A DNA stretch of 10,111 nucleotides from JBHIER01 sp046760705 [NCBI: bacterium] (GTDB lineage: Bacteria; JBHIER01; G020348925). A program made the translations under genes and the position numbers. The notes beneath the pieces are model-generated. The model searched no databases, was not told the DNA's origin, and saw nothing but the letters and a program-made list of their open reading frames with translations. Of this stretch, positions 6,426 to 10,111 are shown in pieces (position 1 is the stretch's first letter; each line of letters starts with the position of its first letter). The stretch is from NCBI GenBank assembly GCA_046760705.1, contig JBHIER010000080.1, forward strand, positions 1 through 10,111. Reading direction: 5' to 3'.

Positions 6426-6474
6426 TTTCATTTTGCATTGCTCATTTCCCGTTGCTCATTTTCAATTGAATTTT
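6426..6474. repeat. Second heptanucleotide array overlapping the dxr 3' end
   Basis: Seven contiguous 7-base units on the + strand (TTTCATT, TTGCATT, GCTCATT, TCCCGTT, GCTCATT, TTCAATT, GAATTTT) include the dxr stop codon (6428-6430) and its last ~14 codons. The unit style matches the array at 6299-6368, but the two are not in the same 7-base phase and are separated by 57 non-repeat bases. Confidence 0.75.
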
Positions 6475-7624
6475 TGGAACTGAGCTGCTCTGAAACCAGC
6501 CTCCGGGCCCATTGGTCGGCCTTCAAAATCTCTTCCAGGGAGGGGCGGTCGACCCTTTCGTGTCTGTTCATGGCATCTTCGATGATGGAGGCGATCCTTG
6601 GGAAGGGGATGCGGTCGTCCAGAAAGGCCTGCACGGCCACCTCGTTGGCGCTGTTGAGCACTGCCGGCATGGTGCCCCCGATCTGGGCTGCCCGGTATGC
6701 CAGAGCGAGGCACGGGAACCTCTCTAAGTCGGGATTTTGGAAGGTCAACCTTTTCACTTGCGCAAAGTCCATTCGAGGATGAGGAGAGCCCACCCTCTCC
6801 GGGAAGGTGAGGGCACACTGAATCGGCAACCGCATGTCCGGCGGTCCCATTTGAGCGATGATTGAGCCGTCGACGAACTCCACCAGTGAGTGGATGACCG
6901 ACTGCGGGTGTACGATCACCTCGATCTGAGATATGGGCAGGCCGAAGAGCCAGTGGGCCTCGATCACCTCCAGCCCTTTGTTCATCAGGGTGGCCGAATC
7001 GATGGTGATTTTGGGTCCCATCTCCCAGGTGGGATGTTTTAGGGCCTGCTGAAGGGTGATCGATTCAAACTCCTCCGGCCTGCGGTCCAAAAACGGCCCG
7101 CCGGAAGCGGTCAAGATGATCCTGGCCACCTCATCCGGATGGTGGCCCTGGAGAGACTGCATGATCCCGCTGTGTTCACTGTCGATGGGAATGATGCGGG
7201 TCTTCTGCTCTTCGGCCATGGGCATGATCAGTTCGCCAGCCATGACCAGGCTCTCTTTGTTGGCCAGGGCCACATCTTTGCCGGCTTCGATGGCCTTGAT
7301 TGTCGGCAGGAGGCCGGACGCCCCGACCAGACCGTTGACCACCAGATCCGCATCAGGGTGGGTGGCAGCTTCAAAGAGCCCCTCGGGACCGACACCCACC
7401 TCGATCTCCGTCCCACAGAGGCGGGTTCGCAGGTCCTCCCCCTTGCTCGCATCCATAACGGCACAGAACTTGGGCTCGAACTCCCTGGCCTGTGAGGCCA
7501 GGGTTTCTGTATGGGCGTTCGTGGTTAGAGCCACCACCCGAAACCGCGACCGGAGCCGGCCGATCACATCCAGACAGTTTCTACCGATGGAACCTGTGGA
7601 GCCTAACAGAGCGATACGCCTCAT
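6428..7624 (-). CDS. dxr: 1-deoxy-D-xylulose 5-phosphate reductoisomerase
   Basis: This 398-aa cytosolic enzyme of the MEP (non-mevalonate) pathway converts DXP to 2-C-methyl-D-erythritol 4-phosphate with NADPH and a divalent metal; it is the fosmidomycin target. The N-terminal Rossmann motif GSTGSIG (residues 8-14) binds NADPH. 'ALANKESLVMAGE' (~119-131), the metal ligands in 'PIDSEHS' (D148, E150), 'SGGPF' (~174-178) and 'LMNKGLE' (E219) are all intact, as is the 'PPDMRLPIQ' segment. AGGGAAACC-ATG provides the ribosome binding site, and the start is 14 bases after cdsA. The family-typical end is about 'ADQWARRLVSEQ'. The last ~14 residues (NSIENEQREMSNAK) are encoded by a heptanucleotide repeat array, so this tail appears to have been added or replaced by repeat DNA. 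The upstream cdsA and uppS genes use or branch from the same lipid biosynthesis. Confidence 0.96.
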   Translation of the reverse strand: MRRIALLGSTGSIGRNCLDVIGRLRSRFRVVALTTNAHTETLASQAREFEPKFCAVMDASKGEDLRTRLCGTEIEVGVGPEGLFEAATHPDADLVVNGLVGASGLLPTIKAIEAGKDVALANKESLVMAGELIMPMAEEQKTRIIPIDSEHSGIMQSLQGHHPDEVARIILTASGGPFLDRRPEEFESITLQQALKHPTWEMGPKITIDSATLMNKGLEVIEAHWLFGLPISQIEVIVHPQSVIHSLVEFVDGSIIAQMGPPDMRLPIQCALTFPERVGSPHPRMDFAQVKRLTFQNPDLERFPCLALAYRAAQIGGTMPAVLNSANEVAVQAFLDDRIPFPRIASIIEDAMNRHERVDRPSLEEILKADQWARRLVSEQLSSKNSIENEQREMSNAK

Positions 7625-7638
7625 GGTTTCCCTTCAGT

Positions 7639-8448
7639 TCAATGATGGGCGACCAGTTTCACATAGTAGTATATCGACGGAGCGGTGAACAGAAGGCTGT
7701 CGAACCGGTCGAGAAACCCGCCGTGCCCTGGGAGGATGTGAGATGAGTCCTTCACCCCCATCCAGCGTTTGAAAGCCGACTCCGCCAGATCCCCAGCCTG
7801 GCCCAGAACCCCGGCGATGGCCCCCAGGGCGATACAATCGAGGGTCGAGAGACCGGGGAGGAAGATCAGCTTGGCAGCAAAGGCAGCGGCCCACGCCCCC
7901 AATAGGCCGGCGGCCGTCCCCTCCACCGTCTTCTTCGGTGAGACCTGCGGCCAGAGCTTACGCCGGCCGAGGGAAGCACCCACAAAATAGGCCGCGGTGT
8001 CGCAGATCCAGATAAGTAGAAAGACCAGAACAGCAAAATCCGCCCCTGCCGGCAATTGACGGATCAGCAGGACACAACTGACGCAGAACCCGATGAAGAG
8101 GACACCGAAGAGCGCCAACCAGGCGTCGACGAGAAAATTCGAGCGATCCCTACGAGCCAGGCCCGACAAAAGGGCCAGGATCAACGTCCCCAAAAGTACC
8201 AACGGAATATCCCCTCCCCGGGCAAACTGGACGTCCCAACTGAGGGCCAGAGCCCCGAAAACGGTCAGGACCCAGTTCGGCCGGAACCCTTTTCCCCGCA
8301 ACAGACCAATAAATTCCAACAGAGCGAAGAAGATGATGATGTCCACGGCGATCAGCGAGAGGATGCCGCCTTGTCTCAGACAGAGATAGAGTACTGGGAT
8401 GGCGATGACGGCCAACAGGAGGCGCTGGACTAAATTGGGGATGTTCAA
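7639..8448 (-). CDS. cdsA: Phosphatidate cytidylyltransferase (CDP-diglyceride synthase)
   Basis: This 269-aa integral inner-membrane enzyme makes CDP-diacylglycerol from phosphatidic acid and CTP, the branch point for all phospholipid head groups. The C-terminal family signature is fully present at ~224-248: 'SAFKRWMGVKDSSHILPGHGGFLDR'-like order with S..KR....KD......HGG..DR, here split by me as S224, K227-R228, K233-D234, H242-G243-G244 and D247-R248. Multiple hydrophobic segments span the first ~200 residues. The start is TTG, overlapping the TPR gene stop by four bases (TTGA), with GAGG nine bases upstream, a typical translational-coupling arrangement. The length is normal (family about 260-285 aa). 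The neighbours uppS, dxr and rseP confirm the assignment. Confidence 0.95.
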   Translation of the reverse strand: MNIPNLVQRLLLAVIAIPVLYLCLRQGGILSLIAVDIIIFFALLEFIGLLRGKGFRPNWVLTVFGALALSWDVQFARGGDIPLVLLGTLILALLSGLARRDRSNFLVDAWLALFGVLFIGFCVSCVLLIRQLPAGADFAVLVFLLIWICDTAAYFVGASLGRRKLWPQVSPKKTVEGTAAGLLGAWAAAFAAKLIFLPGLSTLDCIALGAIAGVLGQAGDLAESAFKRWMGVKDSSHILPGHGGFLDRFDSLLFTAPSIYYYVKLVAHH

Positions 8449-9272
8449 AGGTCTTTGCCTCTACCGTTGGCCGGACGGTTCTCCTGCTCTTTTTTTAGGT
8501 TGTGCATCAGTTCATTTGCCCTCCTGTACATCTGCTGGGCCTTACTGCTCATCCGTTTCCTATCGTACAACACGCCCAACTGCCAGTATATCTTGCCGTT
8601 GTTCGGTTGCACTTTGAGCAGCTTCTCATAAATATCGATGGCATTGTCGAACAGCCCCTTCTGATTGTAGGCGTGGGCCAGGTAATAATAGGACTGGTGA
8701 TAGTTTGGGTCGAGGGAGAGGGTCCGTTCAAATTGCTCGATAGCCTTGCTGTAGAGCCCCTTTTTGACGTAGGCAACGCCCAGATTGTAATGGGCTTCGG
8801 CGCTGTGGGGATTGATCTCCAGGGCCCGGCGGAACTCCCGCTCCGCCAGCTCATACATGCCCCGCTCACCGTAGGCCGCCCCCAGATTGTATCGCACCTC
8901 GACATTGTTCGGGTCGAGGCTCAATGCTTTCTTATACTCCTCGACGGCCTTGGCAAAATCCCCCATCTTGTCGTAGATCACACCCAGATTGTTGTGAGCT
9001 TTGATGTGGGACGGATCGCGCTCAAGGACAAGGTGGTACTGTTCGATGGCCTTCTCAAACTGGCCTTCCTTGGCCAGGGCGACACCGCGTTGGTAATGGT
9101 CTTCAACCTCGACAATCTTCAACTGCAGTTGCCGATCCTTCTCCTCGCGGTGTTCCTTTTCGATGACGGTCTCGGATCTCTCTTCCCCTTCGATAGAGGC
9201 GTGAGCAGCGCTCTCCGTATCTTCTCCCTCAGATTTTTTGATTTTTTCTCTGTCTTTGTTCGATTTAGCCAT
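8445..9272 (-). CDS. Six-repeat TPR protein inserted between uppS and cdsA
   Basis: This is a predicted soluble 275-aa protein with no signal peptide. The first ~50 residues are highly charged (Lys/Glu-rich) and probably disordered or coiled. Residues ~56-256 are six back-to-back 34-residue tetratricopeptide repeats with the usual W/Y-L-G-Y-A-P pattern (for example 'AHNNLGVIYDKMGDFAKAVEEYKKALSLDPNN'-type units, each ending DPN/NPH). TPR arrays form superhelical scaffolds for protein partners; the partner here is unknown. I chose the ATG at 9272, which overlaps the uppS stop by eight bases. An ATG at 9284 (four residues longer) is also possible, and neither has a clear ribosome binding site, suggesting coupling to uppS translation. 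The frame stays open further upstream inside uppS, but that part is shadow sequence. A cytosolic scaffold for the lipid or envelope enzymes encoded beside it is speculation. Confidence 0.85.
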   Translation of the reverse strand: MAKSNKDREKIKKSEGEDTESAAHASIEGEERSETVIEKEHREEKDRQLQLKIVEVEDHYQRGVALAKEGQFEKAIEQYHLVLERDPSHIKAHNNLGVIYDKMGDFAKAVEEYKKALSLDPNNVEVRYNLGAAYGERGMYELAEREFRRALEINPHSAEAHYNLGVAYVKKGLYSKAIEQFERTLSLDPNYHQSYYYLAHAYNQKGLFDNAIDIYEKLLKVQPNNGKIYWQLGVLYDRKRMSSKAQQMYRRANELMHNLKKEQENRPANGRGKDL

Positions 9273-10053
9273 CAGGATTGTCATCAGCTCGATCTGCGTC
9301 ACCGTTGGAAGAAACCAGTCCGAAACGGCGTTCCCTCTTCTGGTAATCCCTGAGAGCCTGGTAGAGGTGCTCTCTCCTGAAGTCAGGCCACAGCACATCG
9401 GTCACCCAGATCTCAGTGTAGGCCATCTGCCACAGCAAAAAATTGCTCACCCTCAACTCCCCGCTCGTCCGGATGAGCAGATCGGGATCCGGCAGCCCGG
9501 CAGTGTACAGGAAGTTTCGAAACTGTTCTTCGTCGATCTGGCTGATGTCACAGGTATTCTTCTTCACCTCCTCCCCCAACTTTTTTATGGCATCGATGAT
9601 CTCCGACCGCCCACTGTAGCTGAGGGCCAGGTTGAGGATCAGGCCGCTGTTTTTGGCCGTTCGGTCCATCGCCTTCTCCAGGGCCCGGCGCGTCTCCCGG
9701 GGCAGGTCTCCGAGACGACCGATGGCCATCACCTTGACGTTCTTCTCATCCAGTTCAGCGATTTCGGCGTTGATCGTCTTGAGCAAAAGCTTCATGAGCA
9801 CGGACACCTCAAAGCGGGGCCGCTGCCAATTTTCGGTGGAAAAGGCGTACAAGGTCAGAACTTCAATACCCAGTTCCCCACAGGCCTGAACCACATCGCG
9901 GACCGAGGCGATCCCGGCCCGGTGCCCCTCTATTCGGGGATACCCTCTCCTCTTCGCCCACCGTCCGTTGCCATCCATGATGATAGCGATGTGACGGGGC
10001 AGGTTCCCTGCTGCTACAATCTCCTCCTTCAATCTTTCCAGATCGGTCGCCAC
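9265..10053 (-). CDS. uppS: Isoprenyl transferase / undecaprenyl diphosphate synthase
   Basis: This cis-prenyltransferase condenses farnesyl diphosphate with isopentenyl diphosphates to undecaprenyl diphosphate, the lipid carrier for peptidoglycan and O-antigen. It is soluble and membrane-associated. All signatures are intact: 'HIAIIMDGNGRWAKRRG' (catalytic Asp ~27), 'EGHRAG', 'LTLYAFSTENWQRP', 'SYSGRSEI', and near the C-terminus 'PDPDLLIRTSGELRVSNFLLWQ...TEIWVTDVLWPDF' with the Arg/Ser/Glu pyrophosphate-binding residues. I chose the GTG at 10053 because AGGGAG lies six bases upstream. A TTG at 10074 (seven residues longer) lacks a good site. The resulting 262 aa is normal. The last ~17 residues after 'RRFG' are acidic and not conserved; they overlap the TPR gene start. 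It is the first gene of the visible operon; what lies upstream of 10111 is unseen. Confidence 0.95.
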   Translation of the reverse strand: MATDLERLKEEIVAAGNLPRHIAIIMDGNGRWAKRRGYPRIEGHRAGIASVRDVVQACGELGIEVLTLYAFSTENWQRPRFEVSVLMKLLLKTINAEIAELDEKNVKVMAIGRLGDLPRETRRALEKAMDRTAKNSGLILNLALSYSGRSEIIDAIKKLGEEVKKNTCDISQIDEEQFRNFLYTAGLPDPDLLIRTSGELRVSNFLLWQMAYTEIWVTDVLWPDFRREHLYQALRDYQKRERRFGLVSSNGDADRADDNPDG

Positions 10054-10059
10054 TTTTGT

Positions 10060-10065
10060 CTCCCT
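10060..10065 (-). promoter_or_regulatory. Shine-Dalgarno AGGGAG deciding the uppS GTG start
   Basis: On the - strand AGGGAG is followed by ACAAAA and then the GTG at 10053, a six-base spacing. The alternative TTG at 10074 has only a poor GGA upstream. Confidence 0.65.
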
Positions 10066-10111
10066 GTCTGGCAAAATCTATTCCATCACAATCAATTTAA
10101 CCCACCCCTCT

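Noticed and set aside
8502-9353. Long + strand open frame antisense to the TPR gene
   Set aside because: The - strand carries clear TPR repeats; the antisense translation is V/L/G-rich without domain features and follows from repeat codon use.
9273-9398. Upstream extension of the TPR gene inside uppS
   Set aside because: It would overlap the conserved uppS C-terminus by over 100 bases, and its translation lacks TPR or signal features.

Overview
The window looks like chromosomal DNA from a Gram-negative bacterium outside the well-studied proteobacteria. GC is moderately high (mid-50s percent by eye). The evidence for an outer membrane is a site-2 protease of the RseP type and a large secreted protein ending in an Omp85/BamA-like beta-barrel with a C-terminal Phe. 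The protein architectures, the gene order and the repeat-rich intergenic DNA resemble what I associate with uncultured lineages such as the Zixibacteria/Latescibacteria/KSB1 group. That placement is an impression, not a result.

Layout: at the left edge, on the + strand, lies the C-terminal part of an ExeA/GspA-like AAA ATPase fused to a double zinc ribbon and a PH/GRAM-like domain (1-1020, cut by the window). A 517-base convergent intergenic region follows (1021-1537). It holds no credible gene but contains a probable bidirectional terminator and several palindromic or dispersed repeat elements. Everything else is on the - strand. Read in the direction of transcription it is: uppS (10053-9265), a six-TPR protein (9272-8445), cdsA (8448-7639), dxr (7624-6428), rseP (6282-4972), a 284-base repeat-bearing gap, and a 1049-residue outer-membrane protein (4687-1538). 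That protein carries a gluzincin peptidase domain, a six-repeat TolB-like propeller, an 18-bp tandem-repeat linker and a BamA-like barrel.

uppS, cdsA, dxr and rseP form the widely conserved envelope cluster. DXR makes the MEP-pathway isoprenoid precursor, UppS builds undecaprenyl diphosphate from isoprenoids for cell-wall carriers, CdsA makes CDP-diacylglycerol for phospholipids, and RseP is the intramembrane envelope-stress protease. uppS, the TPR gene and cdsA overlap by 8 and 4 bases, and dxr follows 14 bases later, so these four are very likely one operon. rseP follows after a 145-base gap filled largely with heptanucleotide repeats. In many Gram-negatives the next gene is bamA. Here that place is taken by the peptidase-TolB-barrel fusion, which has its own strong ribosome binding site.

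The most unusual material is that fusion protein in the bamA position, the period-7 arrays flanking the dxr-rseP junction (one of which encodes the DXR C-terminus), a nearly fully paired 55-base palindromic element, and a composite GC-rich repeat present in opposite orientations in both larger intergenic regions. I see no CRISPR array, tRNA, rRNA, insertion sequence or phage gene.
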